Position numbers and translations under genes: made by a program. DNA of 64,000 bases from a virus. Under the pieces are notes generated by a model. That model had not been told where the DNA came from. It worked only from the letters and a program-made list of their open reading frames with translations, and did no database searches. Positions 46,350-56,136 of the stretch are shown in pieces; within the stretch, counting starts at the first letter, position 1, and every line of letters begins with the position of its first letter. The stretch lies in the IMG/VR virus record IMGVR_UViG_3300037140_000081, positions 1 through 64,000 of that record; one strand, 5' to 3'.

Positions 46350-49300
46350 CTAGAAAACGCCATTTATCGCACGTTCTATGGGGCCGCGACCCCCTGTTTT
46401 CTGGCGGGTCATGGATTGCTTGTTATTGTGCTGCTCGGAATGCGCGAGATATCGAGAGGCTTTATCGCTCGGATTTTTGATATCCAGCGCTTGGTCGCGG
46501 ATAGCCCCGGCAGCGCCAATACCCTTTGCCTGGGCGTTGGCATATGTATTGTATGGGCTGACTAAGCTCCGTGCCGTGTAATCGGTTACCTGCGCCGCCG
46601 CCCGGGCAGCCGCGGGTAGATCGCCCTTGGCACCAGCAGATATATCTCCTGGTTCCGCGATGGCTTTACCGGTCCAGTCTCGGAAGCCTAGACCGCCTTG
46701 AATGCCGGCCAATAATGGCGACACGGTGAGAGTGTCTCGCAGTGCCTGCATTGGATCAGTTCGACCTTCTCGCGCTTCGTTCAAAGTATACGGGATCGTG
46801 AGCGGGCCGCGGGCGTGGATTTCAGCATCCGGATTACCGGTGATCATACGAGCCGCTTTGTCGAACAGCGGCTTGACCACGAACCCCAACACACCCAAGG
46901 CCATGACGTTGCCTAACGTGGCTGTACGTTCCGCACTGGTCCCGCCGTATAGGTCCTTAGCCATGTGCGCGAACGCGTTGATCATGCCATAGTGGTACGG
47001 TCCGAAGGCCACAACCGAGGGCTCGCGTATCACTTGCGAGAACGCACGGCCAAACCCCTTATCAGTACCGATGTTGGTCGGTGTGCGGTAGTTGGGGATC
47101 AGCTTCTCGGCTTGCGTGATCGCTTGTCGCGAAGTCCACTCCGGGTTCTTGAGTTTCAACTCCATGACATGCTGCGTCAGGATCATATCGTTGACCGCCC
47201 ACATTACCCGGCTGGAGCCTTTGTAGATCATGTCGGACAACTTCTTCAACGGTACGCCGAGAGTATCCGCGACCGGGCCCCACTTGGACGGGTTACGCTC
47301 AATATGAACAGACAGTTTCTGTGCCAACTGCTCCATCGGCTTCGCCGTCAACAGACCAGGAGTAATGAGGCCAGCGTTGTTCATGTACAAATCGGTTTGG
47401 GTGTGATCCTGCTGTATGACGGATTTTATAGCGTCCATCGAAGTAGACACCAGCCGGGGATATGCAGCCGGATTGACCCAGTCCCAGCCACGCGCGACGA
47501 ACCCGTGGGCGGCCACGTTTGCGATATGGGCAGTTGGCATCCAGAACAGCAGCTTGGTCACACCCTGGCTGAACCCGCGGAAGCCGTTGTTGAACCAGTC
47601 AATGCCAGGGCCGGCGTAATCGTCCATCATGTGGGCGATCTGCGGGTCCATATAGTAGTCGTCCTTGAACGACGCCATCTTGGTACGAATATAGCCACGC
47701 TCCTGGGCGGTAGCAGCGGCCCCATCAGCCTTGGCAGGTATCGCGTGCGACAGGAAGTCCGGGTTCTGCTTGAAGCTGTCCACCAGCGACAAGTGATTGC
47801 CCAGTTTCATCATCTGCTCCAGGCCGGAGTAGGCGCTCAACAGCGCGTTCTTTGCATACTTGACGCCGGCCGCCTTTTCGATTTCCTCGGTTAACGCCCC
47901 GGTCATTTTCTTGTCGCCGTGCATTTGGCCTTCTTTATACTCATAGTTCGGGTCAATAACCGGGGTCCCCTTGCCGTTCTTCCACTCGGTATAGCCGCTG
48001 CCCTTGTCAGGAGAGATTACCGTGCGCGTGCCGTCAGCGTTCTCGTGTGCAAAATACTTGCGTTCCTTGGCGCTGTCCGGTTTGGCCCCGCGCAAATCTC
48101 GGCCCATAATTGGATCATTGCTGGCCCCACGATTAGTTGTCTTATCCCCGGTCAAGGTGTCTTCGGTGATGCGATACATATGGTTCATCACTTCGTCGGC
48201 AGTAGCATTAGGCCAGCGTTCTTTGATGTTCTTGAAGATGGTGTCAGCGGCGTGCTTGATCGGCCCAACGTACTGGTCATAGATACCCTTGTCGCGGGCG
48301 TTCAAATCTCCCAGTTTGTTAGCTTCAATGGCCTTGTAGATGCGCCCCTGGGCTTCCGTATCCTGCCGGATGGCCTCTGGGATTTGGACAACGTCCTTCT
48401 GTAACAGCAGCGAGTTGTGTACGTCCTGGTGATGCGCGAGTTCAGCTTGGCTCTGTAACAGCCGGCCCACGTCTTCACCCGAAGACGAAGGTGGTCGAGC
48501 AAACGAGTTCAACCCCTTAGACAGGTCGCCTACTTTATACCCTTTCTCGCCAGTGAGCGGCTTTTTCACTTCCGCTATGGCTTCTTTGACGGTATCGGTA
48601 GGCCGCTTCATAGCTAAAGTCTGCCGTTCGCCTGGAACCTTGGCGGCTTCTGCGTTCTCTTTTATCTTCTTGTCAATGCCGGCGATCAGCTTCTCTGTCT
48701 TACCTTCCAAATCCGATTTCGGCATCTGGTCACGCTTCATGAGGGCGTCCTTTGTCAACGCCTGCATGGTGCCCGGGTCTTTCTCCGGGTGCATAACCTT
48801 TTCGGCAGCGCTCATGGCCTTCCACTCGCGCGCTGCTCTCTGTCTGGCCATATTTGCTTTACGGGCTGCGTCGGCGTCTGCGACTACCTGCTTGGCTGAT
48901 TTCTCGCCAGCCGACTTCTCCGCTTCTGGGGCGAGATATTTTGCGGTAGTTTTATCCAGGGCTTTACCGGATAGGTCCCCTTTGAAGGCATTGGCGACAG
49001 CCACTTCACGGTCTTCCCGTTCCTCTCGTATCCGTCGGTCATAGAGGCTTTCTTCATCGTCATGTGGTTCCGCTCGTGCTTCGGCTTGGGCCTCGGATAC
49101 CTGAGCCTTGGCTTGCTGGGCCTCGGCACCGGCGACAGCTTCCTCGCCCTTGCGCGGGTTCAACTTGGCGTCGGCCTCGGCCTTGTTATTGGCCTTAAAG
49201 GTTTCATACTGCCCATCGGTACCCCGATGCAACAGTTCATTTGTACGGAACGCGTCTGGTTTGGTGTGGGCCTTGCCACCGGCCAGCTTCTGGGCTTCGC

Positions 49301-51545
49301 GCAACAGCGACCATTCCTTCGGCTTATCCATGCCGTTCATGGAATAGGTCTTGAGTGGGCTCTCCCCGCCATTGAGGCGGGCAGCCTCAGTCACTATTGC
49401 TTTGGCGCGATTGCGGGTTTCTCCGTCGGTTTCGCCGGCCTTGGGATGAAACCGTGCATCGTTGAATACGGTTTGAGTGGCTTCAATTGCCTTAGTAAAC
49501 TTTGCAGCCTTCTCTGGTGTTTGCGTCTTAATAGGTTTACCGTCTGCATTTTTCAACCCATCAACATTTAGCTCTGGCCGATCATTTCGGACACGGGGGT
49601 TCTTCAAGTCTACAGCCGGGTTCTTCACTCCGCCACTTTGATTGTGCAGACCTGCATTCATCTTTGCCGCTGCCTGGTTACGAGCCGGACCCGGGGGCAT
49701 GGCTTCCAACTTGTTAGCTGTTTCAGCATACTTGCCACCGGCCGCGCGCAGTCGTGCAATAGTGTCAGTGTACACCTTGGGAGTAGCTAGTGTGTCATAA
49801 TGCCTCTGGGCAATGTCCGCAACCTCGCGCTGGAGTTGGTTGTTGGGGTCTGCGCGTGACTTCTCGATACCGGCTTTCAGGTTCTCCATCGTGCCGTGTG
49901 ACGCCTTGAACGGGCTCGTGTCCGGCAGCGGAGTACCACCCTTCATATCTAGCTTGGGTAATGCATTTACAGCCTGCTCCGGTGTCGGGCGTGCCCGCGG
50001 GCGCGCTACGGGGGTAGGCTGTGCAGCGGGTTGTTCCTGAACGGGAGCAGCGTTGCGTTTTCCCACCTCAAACGAGGTACCCTGATCCTGTACGGGAGCA
50101 GCACGTGGGACCTTTAACTTTGCTGGTTCACCAACAGCAGCGGCTGCGAAGTCAGTTTCACCCCCGGCTTGCTTTCGCTCATATGCTGCTTGATCAGCGT
50201 CAAAGCTGGTAGGCTTAGCACCAGGCGGTATGCTAGCTTCATCTTGCGTGGCTAGCTTGGCCGGCTCGAACGCATCGGCTGGCAACTCACCGCGGCTGCC
50301 TTGCCCCACATTCTGCATACCCTCATGGGTGGCATCCAGAACAGATTTAGCGTGTTCACCTTGGAGGTCGGGCAGCGTGTCGGAAATGGGCGCTTGACGA
50401 GGCTGGTCCACGTTAGGCTGTTCGGGCGGCGCGACGTAGTCAGGGTTGAGCACCGAAGCAGTGGCCGGGTCAATCATTCCAGTGGTGAAACCGGTTTTAC
50501 CTGACTTGGGTGGTGCCGGATTTTCATTCTCAGTGGAACTGATTACGTTCTCGTCGGGCTTGAACGAGCGACGCGCTCCCGCTAGTTTTGCAGCAACGTC
50601 CCACTCATTAACCGGTTGACCCACAGTGCCAGCCTTAGGTATCGGCACAGGACCGTTATCCGCGGCGCCGCCGGCTGCAACAGTTGTAACATCATTGGCA
50701 TCTGCCGCGGCCCTATCATCGGCGGCGCCAGGTGCGGCATCGCCTGGGTGCCCCGGTCGGAATACCTTGCCTAGATCGGCTCCAGCTTTTTCACTGGCAG
50801 CGAGATACGGTTTGGCAAAACCACGCGCTTGGGTGAATGCCATACCAGCGCCGACGTTTAAACCCGCTTCTAATGGGTCTACATTTTCAGGACCCTTTTC
50901 ATAAGCTTGCTGTCCTACGTTGATGCCGCCCATGATGCCGCCTTGCAACAGGCGGGCGGCCAACTTTTCGGTCAGGTTTACACCAAAGGCGACTGGTAAT
51001 GGGGCAAGCCCGGCGACCATATCTGTGGTTGGGTTGGCTTCGGCGTTTACCTGCAACTGGGCGGTATCATCTATACCTAAGGCTTTCATCGCGCGTTGCT
51101 GGAAGCTGTCTAGGACATACCCGGCACCCATCGCGCCTGCGATACCACCGGCGACGGTACCTATTGGGCCACCTATAGCCGAGCCCAATGCAGCGCCTGC
51201 CAGTACACCACCAACTGTCGGGATAACACTATGGGCCGCTCTACGCGCAAAGGTCCCGGCTACACCCTCAGCTTCGGGCGCTTCTGTGCCTGGTTCCCCG
51301 ACTGGCTTTACTTCATGTCCCTGCGCCTGGAGTTGCTCCAGCGTCTGTCCTACTGGATTGAAATTATCGGCCGACTGTACGTCATGCCCCTGCGCCTGGA
51401 GTTGCTCCAGCGTCTGTCCTACTGGATTAAAGTTGTCTGCTGGCGGAGTTTGCGGTGCTGGCTGGACGTCATGACCCTGCTGCTGGAGTTGATCCAGCGT
51501 CATACCAGTAGGGTCGAAGTCTTGCCCCTGCGTCGTGTCCGTCAC
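46350..51545 (-). CDS. Giant internal virion (DNA ejection) protein
   Basis: 1731 aa. N-terminus: three copies of a 23-residue repeat of the form FNPVGQTLEQLQAQGHDVQ, then a glycine-zipper hydrophobic region (GGVLAGAALGSAIGGPIGTV) that could insert in a membrane. About 350-700 disordered, Pro/Ala-rich. About 830-1000 charged coiled coil. The last 600 residues are a large helical domain with amphipathic segments (FSQGVTKLLFWMPTAHIANV, GYIRTKMASFKDDYYMDPQI). Size, position and membrane-active part fit ejection proteins of podophages. Confidence 0.75.
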   Translation of the reverse strand: MTDTTQGQDFDPTGMTLDQLQQQGHDVQPAPQTPPADNFNPVGQTLEQLQAQGHDVQSADNFNPVGQTLEQLQAQGHEVKPVGEPGTEAPEAEGVAGTFARRAAHSVIPTVGGVLAGAALGSAIGGPIGTVAGGIAGAMGAGYVLDSFQQRAMKALGIDDTAQLQVNAEANPTTDMVAGLAPLPVAFGVNLTEKLAARLLQGGIMGGINVGQQAYEKGPENVDPLEAGLNVGAGMAFTQARGFAKPYLAASEKAGADLGKVFRPGHPGDAAPGAADDRAAADANDVTTVAAGGAADNGPVPIPKAGTVGQPVNEWDVAAKLAGARRSFKPDENVISSTENENPAPPKSGKTGFTTGMIDPATASVLNPDYVAPPEQPNVDQPRQAPISDTLPDLQGEHAKSVLDATHEGMQNVGQGSRGELPADAFEPAKLATQDEASIPPGAKPTSFDADQAAYERKQAGGETDFAAAAVGEPAKLKVPRAAPVQDQGTSFEVGKRNAAPVQEQPAAQPTPVARPRARPTPEQAVNALPKLDMKGGTPLPDTSPFKASHGTMENLKAGIEKSRADPNNQLQREVADIAQRHYDTLATPKVYTDTIARLRAAGGKYAETANKLEAMPPGPARNQAAAKMNAGLHNQSGGVKNPAVDLKNPRVRNDRPELNVDGLKNADGKPIKTQTPEKAAKFTKAIEATQTVFNDARFHPKAGETDGETRNRAKAIVTEAARLNGGESPLKTYSMNGMDKPKEWSLLREAQKLAGGKAHTKPDAFRTNELLHRGTDGQYETFKANNKAEADAKLNPRKGEEAVAGAEAQQAKAQVSEAQAEARAEPHDDEESLYDRRIREEREDREVAVANAFKGDLSGKALDKTTAKYLAPEAEKSAGEKSAKQVVADADAARKANMARQRAAREWKAMSAAEKVMHPEKDPGTMQALTKDALMKRDQMPKSDLEGKTEKLIAGIDKKIKENAEAAKVPGERQTLAMKRPTDTVKEAIAEVKKPLTGEKGYKVGDLSKGLNSFARPPSSSGEDVGRLLQSQAELAHHQDVHNSLLLQKDVVQIPEAIRQDTEAQGRIYKAIEANKLGDLNARDKGIYDQYVGPIKHAADTIFKNIKERWPNATADEVMNHMYRITEDTLTGDKTTNRGASNDPIMGRDLRGAKPDSAKERKYFAHENADGTRTVISPDKGSGYTEWKNGKGTPVIDPNYEYKEGQMHGDKKMTGALTEEIEKAAGVKYAKNALLSAYSGLEQMMKLGNHLSLVDSFKQNPDFLSHAIPAKADGAAATAQERGYIRTKMASFKDDYYMDPQIAHMMDDYAGPGIDWFNNGFRGFSQGVTKLLFWMPTAHIANVAAHGFVARGWDWVNPAAYPRLVSTSMDAIKSVIQQDHTQTDLYMNNAGLITPGLLTAKPMEQLAQKLSVHIERNPSKWGPVADTLGVPLKKLSDMIYKGSSRVMWAVNDMILTQHVMELKLKNPEWTSRQAITQAEKLIPNYRTPTNIGTDKGFGRAFSQVIREPSVVAFGPYHYGMINAFAHMAKDLYGGTSAERTATLGNVMALGVLGFVVKPLFDKAARMITGNPDAEIHARGPLTIPYTLNEAREGRTDPMQALRDTLTVSPLLAGIQGGLGFRDWTGKAIAEPGDISAGAKGDLPAAARAAAQVTDYTARSLVSPYNTYANAQAKGIGAAGAIRDQALDIKNPSDKASRYLAHSEQHNNKQSMTRQKTGGRGPIERAINGVF
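51321..51510 (-). repeat. 69-bp repeat encoding the N-terminal 23-residue repeat
   Basis: Two nearly identical 69-bp units begin at 51321 and 51390 and a third degenerate one near 51470. They encode (F)NPVGQTLEQLQAQGHDV-type repeats at the start of the giant ejection protein. Confidence 0.75.
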
Positions 51546-51557
51546 GGTGCCACCTTG

Positions 51558-53939
51558 TTACTGAGCGGGACCAACCACTTTATTATCCGGGCCCACCAAG
51601 AACGGTTTATTGTTGATGATCACGGTACGGTTCTGCTGCGGCGCGGCTACCTGCGGCCCCGGCGCTGCTACACCACGGTTAACCTGCCCGGTATTAACCG
51701 GCTGCTGGGCGCCAGGAACCGGCAATCCGAGCCTCTTAGCTAATGCCGCTGACTTAACGTCGTCTCTGGCGATAGACGGATCGGCATTAACGAAAGCATT
51801 GAATTGCTTGTACTGACCGGCCAGCTGGGTGTCTGTCCCCGCTTGAGCGGCACGTATACCCGCTTCTTGTATCCTGCCGGCTACGCGCAGTTGTGTATTT
51901 GTTCCAACCGCAGCATCATGGCGGTCTCCGTACCCACCAACTCCGTAATGTCTGTCTGCAACCTCTAATTTACCTTTTTGGACCGAAGCCGCTTGGTTTT
52001 CCTTGCTCTCCTGTTCAGTACTGACTGCCTTTTGGGCATTCAGGAATGCAGCACGCCCGCGTACATCGGCGTTAGCCCCGGCTGGAAACTGCTCATAAGC
52101 CATTGCAACATTCTCTGGCCCATATAGTTTTTCCATTTCAGAGTAGCGTCTATCAGCCGCCGCATTACGCGGGTTAAACCCTTCCAATTGAGACCCTTCA
52201 ACGGACCCGGGGAACTTTGCTTGCGTCTGCCCCGGCCGCCCTTGACCAGGCTGCGGTGCAGCAACTGGGCTGGTTCCGCGCGGCGGCATCATAACCTGGC
52301 CATCCGTTGCATCGGGCGTGCTTGTTTCGGTACCAGCATTAGGTCCGGGTTCTCCACCCGCTGCTGGTTGATCACCGCCCAATGATTTATTGATCGCAGC
52401 GCCCGCGGCGCCGAAGCCACCCGGAACACGCAGAGGCGGAGTAGGCCCTTCATTGCCTGTACGCACGGCGCCCGGTCCGCCCGCTGCTGTTGGATCAAAT
52501 CCGCTCATATCAGGAACGGGGGTTTGGTCTCTGCCGCCTTGTGCTGGTTGACCAGCCGGCAGTTGCCCGTCTCCGATACCTGGCAGACCGCCGGCACCGG
52601 CGGGAGACTTCGCTATTTTCTGGAGTGTGACCGCCGTGCTCTCGTCCATTTTCTGGTCATAAATGGTCTTCAAGAAATTACCAAATTGCTGGAGGCCCAT
52701 TTTAACGTGCTGAAACGGCTGGTCGTTACCGAGTTTCGTGGTGGTAGCGGTGACACCTTTACCCCCGACAGTCGGGGAAAAGTGGGTCTGCGTTCCATCG
52801 AGCACATTAGCATCGGCTTCTGTGGCGGCTTGCGCGGCGGCGCCCACGTTACCTTGCTGGAGTTTTACCTTGGCCAGTGTGGTCTGTAGCTCGTGCTGCT
52901 GGCGATAAGACTGCATGATCGGCCACGCGGCTTCGGGGCCACCGTGCTTGTACGCATCATTGATAACGGCCAATGCCCTCATTGCGGGCTGTTCTTCCCC
53001 CGTGGCATCTTCCGCTGCTTTCACTGCTTTAGCGGATGCAGCGCCTGCCCCCTGTAAATAGCCAACAATTTTTTGTGGCGCCATACCGGCACCGGTATCA
53101 CCTTGTGCGCTTTGCATAGCGCCGCCCGGCGCCTGCTGCTGCCCTTGCTGCGGCATGCCATGCGGATCATAGCTGTCCGGGGCATCTGTCGGGATTGCCT
53201 GTTGCTCGGGTACCAGGCTGCTATCGGCCGGGTCTTCTACGTCACCACCATCGGCATAGCTAGGCTGTGTCTGTAGTCCCATAGGCGAATACTGGGGAGA
53301 CGTTTGCGGCGAACCAGGAGCGGCACCTGGCTGTGGTACATCTTCTGCATCAGCACCCTGCTCGCCAAAGTGAAAATCGGAATTTAAATCCGGTCCACCT
53401 TCGCCAGCGCTACCGTCTTCCTGGCCTTTGAACTTGTTACCTTTATGTCCAGGTCCGCGCCCATGTATCGTGCCGCCCCTTGCATATCCAGTTTGGTCAG
53501 GTCCGCTGTTTGGGATTGCAGACGGAGGTGCGCCCAACCCGCTCTGACTACGTCCAAATTGTAGTACGTGGTCAACGGTGGCCATTGCTTCATTGATATC
53601 AGTACCCTGCCTAGGGCTGTTTGGGATCGCGCTGTCTCCGGTATCATTTTGATTTGAATGCGGCACAAAACGATATGGTTTGTCGTTTCCGTGGTCGTCC
53701 TTTTCACTTGACCCCGCGGGCAACGTATTATTGACTTGATCGTTGTCACCGCTCGTATCCCGAGTATCCGGAATAGCTCCGCCTTGGGAAAAATGCATGC
53801 CGGCGCCAACACCGGTAGGGCTCATAAAATTAAATGCTTGGCTGTTTGCACGCAGCGGCGCTGCTTGCGGCCGGCCGAAAGACGACGCTGGATTAGCAAA
53901 ACTTCCAATCATTGTACCGGCTAAATTATTGAGTGCCAT
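51558..53939 (-). CDS. Internal virion protein, 793 aa
   Basis: 793 aa. Low-complexity, Gly/Pro/Gln/Asp-rich N-terminal third with motif FSQGGAIPDTRD and YARGGTIHGRG. Central helical region (KIVGYLQGAGAASAKAVKAA, MRALAVINDAYKHGGPEA, QQHELQTTLAKVKLQQGNVG), disordered middle, then a helical part near 600-720 (AYEQFPAGANADVRGRAAFL). It starts MALNNLAGTMIG. Sits between the two other large virion genes and likely forms part of the internal core or ejectosome. Confidence 0.72.
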   Translation of the reverse strand: MALNNLAGTMIGSFANPASSFGRPQAAPLRANSQAFNFMSPTGVGAGMHFSQGGAIPDTRDTSGDNDQVNNTLPAGSSEKDDHGNDKPYRFVPHSNQNDTGDSAIPNSPRQGTDINEAMATVDHVLQFGRSQSGLGAPPSAIPNSGPDQTGYARGGTIHGRGPGHKGNKFKGQEDGSAGEGGPDLNSDFHFGEQGADAEDVPQPGAAPGSPQTSPQYSPMGLQTQPSYADGGDVEDPADSSLVPEQQAIPTDAPDSYDPHGMPQQGQQQAPGGAMQSAQGDTGAGMAPQKIVGYLQGAGAASAKAVKAAEDATGEEQPAMRALAVINDAYKHGGPEAAWPIMQSYRQQHELQTTLAKVKLQQGNVGAAAQAATEADANVLDGTQTHFSPTVGGKGVTATTTKLGNDQPFQHVKMGLQQFGNFLKTIYDQKMDESTAVTLQKIAKSPAGAGGLPGIGDGQLPAGQPAQGGRDQTPVPDMSGFDPTAAGGPGAVRTGNEGPTPPLRVPGGFGAAGAAINKSLGGDQPAAGGEPGPNAGTETSTPDATDGQVMMPPRGTSPVAAPQPGQGRPGQTQAKFPGSVEGSQLEGFNPRNAAADRRYSEMEKLYGPENVAMAYEQFPAGANADVRGRAAFLNAQKAVSTEQESKENQAASVQKGKLEVADRHYGVGGYGDRHDAAVGTNTQLRVAGRIQEAGIRAAQAGTDTQLAGQYKQFNAFVNADPSIARDDVKSAALAKRLGLPVPGAQQPVNTGQVNRGVAAPGPQVAAPQQNRTVIINNKPFLVGPDNKVVGPAQ

Positions 53940-53942
53940 TTT

Positions 53943-55934
53943 TTACCCCATAGCCTGCGGCTGTGGCTGTTGTCCGCCTTGAGCCGGTGCAGTCACTCGC
54001 ATTTTGCGAGATTGTGCAATCAGCTTCTGGAAGAACTCTTGACCCTTCCACGCTGCAACGTCTTTCGGAATTACGAATTCACCAACGTTTACGTTGACGC
54101 CCGGCCTACGTCCATTCAAAGAGGCTTGTACATCATCGGTACGAGCACCGCCGCTTGGGCTGGCACTAGCTGGCACCCTGCCACCACCAGCCATTTGAAA
54201 ACCGCCGCGCCCCATTGGCCGCTGCATTTGCTGGCGTTGCGACGGATCGGGAATTGCTCCACCGCGGGCATATCCGCCACCACCATATCCGCCACCGCCA
54301 TAACCACTGCTAGTTTGTGAACCGGGCGAATAACCGGGCGAATAACCGGGCGAATGACCGGGCGTGTAGCCACCGCCACCACTATAAACGCCGCCTTCTT
54401 GTCCACCAGCGCCAGGGCTATATTGTCCACCAGCGCCAGGGCTATAGCCGCCAGCCGCCGGCGCACCATAGCCGCCGCTAGCGCCGTAACCACCTATGCC
54501 CGGGCTGCCGGCCGGTGAGCCATAGCCTCCACTTGGTTGCCCGCCGTAACCACCTGTGCCCGGGCTGCCGGCCGGTGGTCCATATCCGCCGTTAAAATTT
54601 TGGTTGTTACCAAAACCACTTGTATCCGGTAGAGCCGGCATCGGACCATTAGAGGCATCCGGCGGGGTGAACCCTGCCGTTGGGTCACTGCCAGGAGCCT
54701 GTTGAACTGGCGCGTTCTGCTGATCAAATCCACCGGGGATGTACCCAGTGTTGTTGATGCCAGGGTCCATAGCCGGCACGTTGGGCGTCCCCGCAAATGG
54801 ATTGGTCTGCGACCCAGGCGTGCCTTGACCCCCGCTTACGTCACCGCTCGGTTGCAGCAAGTTTTGGTCAACACCGCCGTTCAGAACATCGGTGCCGCCA
54901 CTTGGCGTGTTTGGATTATACCCTAGGGGTGGTTGCAGGTTTGGATCAACAGGGCCCATGATTGGGGAGATTGGGTTCCCGTTGTCATCATACTGCTGCG
55001 TGCCGTTATTAGGAACGCTGCTAGTTGTAGATTTGGAAGGATCAAAAGTGCTCGGCATACCAGGAGCGCCGGCCACAGGGCGCGCAACCGGATCATAAGC
55101 CGCGCTGTTGGCACCTTGGTTGGCAGACCCTCTGCCAAAATTATCAATACCACCCGGATCATTGCTACCTTTGCTGCCACCGCCGCCACCGCCACCGCCA
55201 GATAATGTGCTTGACACAGATTGCTGACCCGTCGGCGCAAATTTACCGGCAGAGACCGCTGTATTGAGCGCCGCAACGCCTGGAGTAGTCAGATTGACAC
55301 CCGTGTTAGCCGCGCCCAGAGCTGAGTTCTCAGCGCCGGTCAGGGCCTGGACTTCCGAGTTCAGGGCGTTGACCGCCTGCCCCGGCAGCTGCTGGCCGAC
55401 CGCTATGGCCTGTGAGCGCAACGAGCGTCCCGTGGCCTCGGTCGCGAGCCTAGCTTGCTGCCCAGCACCAGCCGTTGCCGCTGCCTTTTGGGCTTCTTGT
55501 GCCTGTTCGAGTTCTGCATACTGGCCGGAAGATGGATCAATGCCATAGCTGTTCAACTGCTGCTCGGCGTTAACGCGGCCCTGGTCCATGGACTGGGCGA
55601 CGCCGCTCTCGGCTGTTCCCATTTCCGACTGAACACGCGCCTGGCTGGTATAGCTGTTGGCGTCCTGGATCAGCTGGTCTTGCAGGGGGACATATTTGGA
55701 CAGATAATCGCTGACGCTGGAATTGGCGAGAATGCCCGACGTGGCCGCATTTTGCAGGTACTGTGTGATGTTGCTGTCAGTAACCGAGTTCACGTTGGCA
55801 AGAGTAGCGGCACCCCACTGGAGCAGTTGGTTGGATAGAGCCGTCGCGATACCGGAAATCTGGTCTAAAATGCTTTGGGTATCGAGATTATTCGGTGAAG
55901 TAACCGGGTTGGAAACTGTAAATGAACTCGACAT
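53943..55934 (-). CDS. Internal virion protein, 663 aa, Gly-rich
   Basis: 663 aa from ATG 55932-55934 with CTGGGGG before it; a TTG 18 nt earlier is less likely. The first 230 residues are helical (LDQISGIATALSNQLLQWGA, NSYTSQARVQSEMGTAESGV). A GGGGGGGG run starts a long Gly/Pro/Tyr-rich low-complexity region with GYSPGYSPG and GYGAPAGS repeats. The C-terminus is folded: YARGGAIPDPSQ, then VNVGEFVIPKDVAAWKGQEF, a motif found at the end of phage injection-machinery proteins. Confidence 0.75.
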   Translation of the reverse strand: MSSSFTVSNPVTSPNNLDTQSILDQISGIATALSNQLLQWGAATLANVNSVTDSNITQYLQNAATSGILANSSVSDYLSKYVPLQDQLIQDANSYTSQARVQSEMGTAESGVAQSMDQGRVNAEQQLNSYGIDPSSGQYAELEQAQEAQKAAATAGAGQQARLATEATGRSLRSQAIAVGQQLPGQAVNALNSEVQALTGAENSALGAANTGVNLTTPGVAALNTAVSAGKFAPTGQQSVSSTLSGGGGGGGGSKGSNDPGGIDNFGRGSANQGANSAAYDPVARPVAGAPGMPSTFDPSKSTTSSVPNNGTQQYDDNGNPISPIMGPVDPNLQPPLGYNPNTPSGGTDVLNGGVDQNLLQPSGDVSGGQGTPGSQTNPFAGTPNVPAMDPGINNTGYIPGGFDQQNAPVQQAPGSDPTAGFTPPDASNGPMPALPDTSGFGNNQNFNGGYGPPAGSPGTGGYGGQPSGGYGSPAGSPGIGGYGASGGYGAPAAGGYSPGAGGQYSPGAGGQEGGVYSGGGGYTPGHSPGYSPGYSPGSQTSSGYGGGGYGGGGYARGGAIPDPSQRQQMQRPMGRGGFQMAGGGRVPASASPSGGARTDDVQASLNGRRPGVNVNVGEFVIPKDVAAWKGQEFFQKLIAQSRKMRVTAPAQGGQQPQPQAMG

Positions 55935-55992
55935 AGATGCCCCCAGAGACAAAATGGCCCCCTACAAGTACCTGGAACGCCTTTATAATTCA

Positions 55993-56136
55993 TTAATTGG
56001 AGCGACCGGGCCCTGTTTTTGTTAGAATTCGGAAAGCCTGGGCCAGGGCATTAATTGCGGCAATACAAGACGCTAGGTCCGTAGCCGTCGGAATAGCCGG
56101 GTATACCGGTGTTGGAGTGAACTGCGGTGTAGCCAT
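55993..56136 (-). CDS. Small protein between virion genes, 47 aa
   Basis: 47 aa. MATPQFTPTPVYPAIPTATD, then one helix (ASCIAAINALAQAFRIL). ATG 56134-56136 overlaps the stop of the tail nozzle gene as TAATG. Short helical peptides here may be minor virion or assembly factors. Confidence 0.58.
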   Translation of the reverse strand: MATPQFTPTPVYPAIPTATDLASCIAAINALAQAFRILTKTGPGRSN

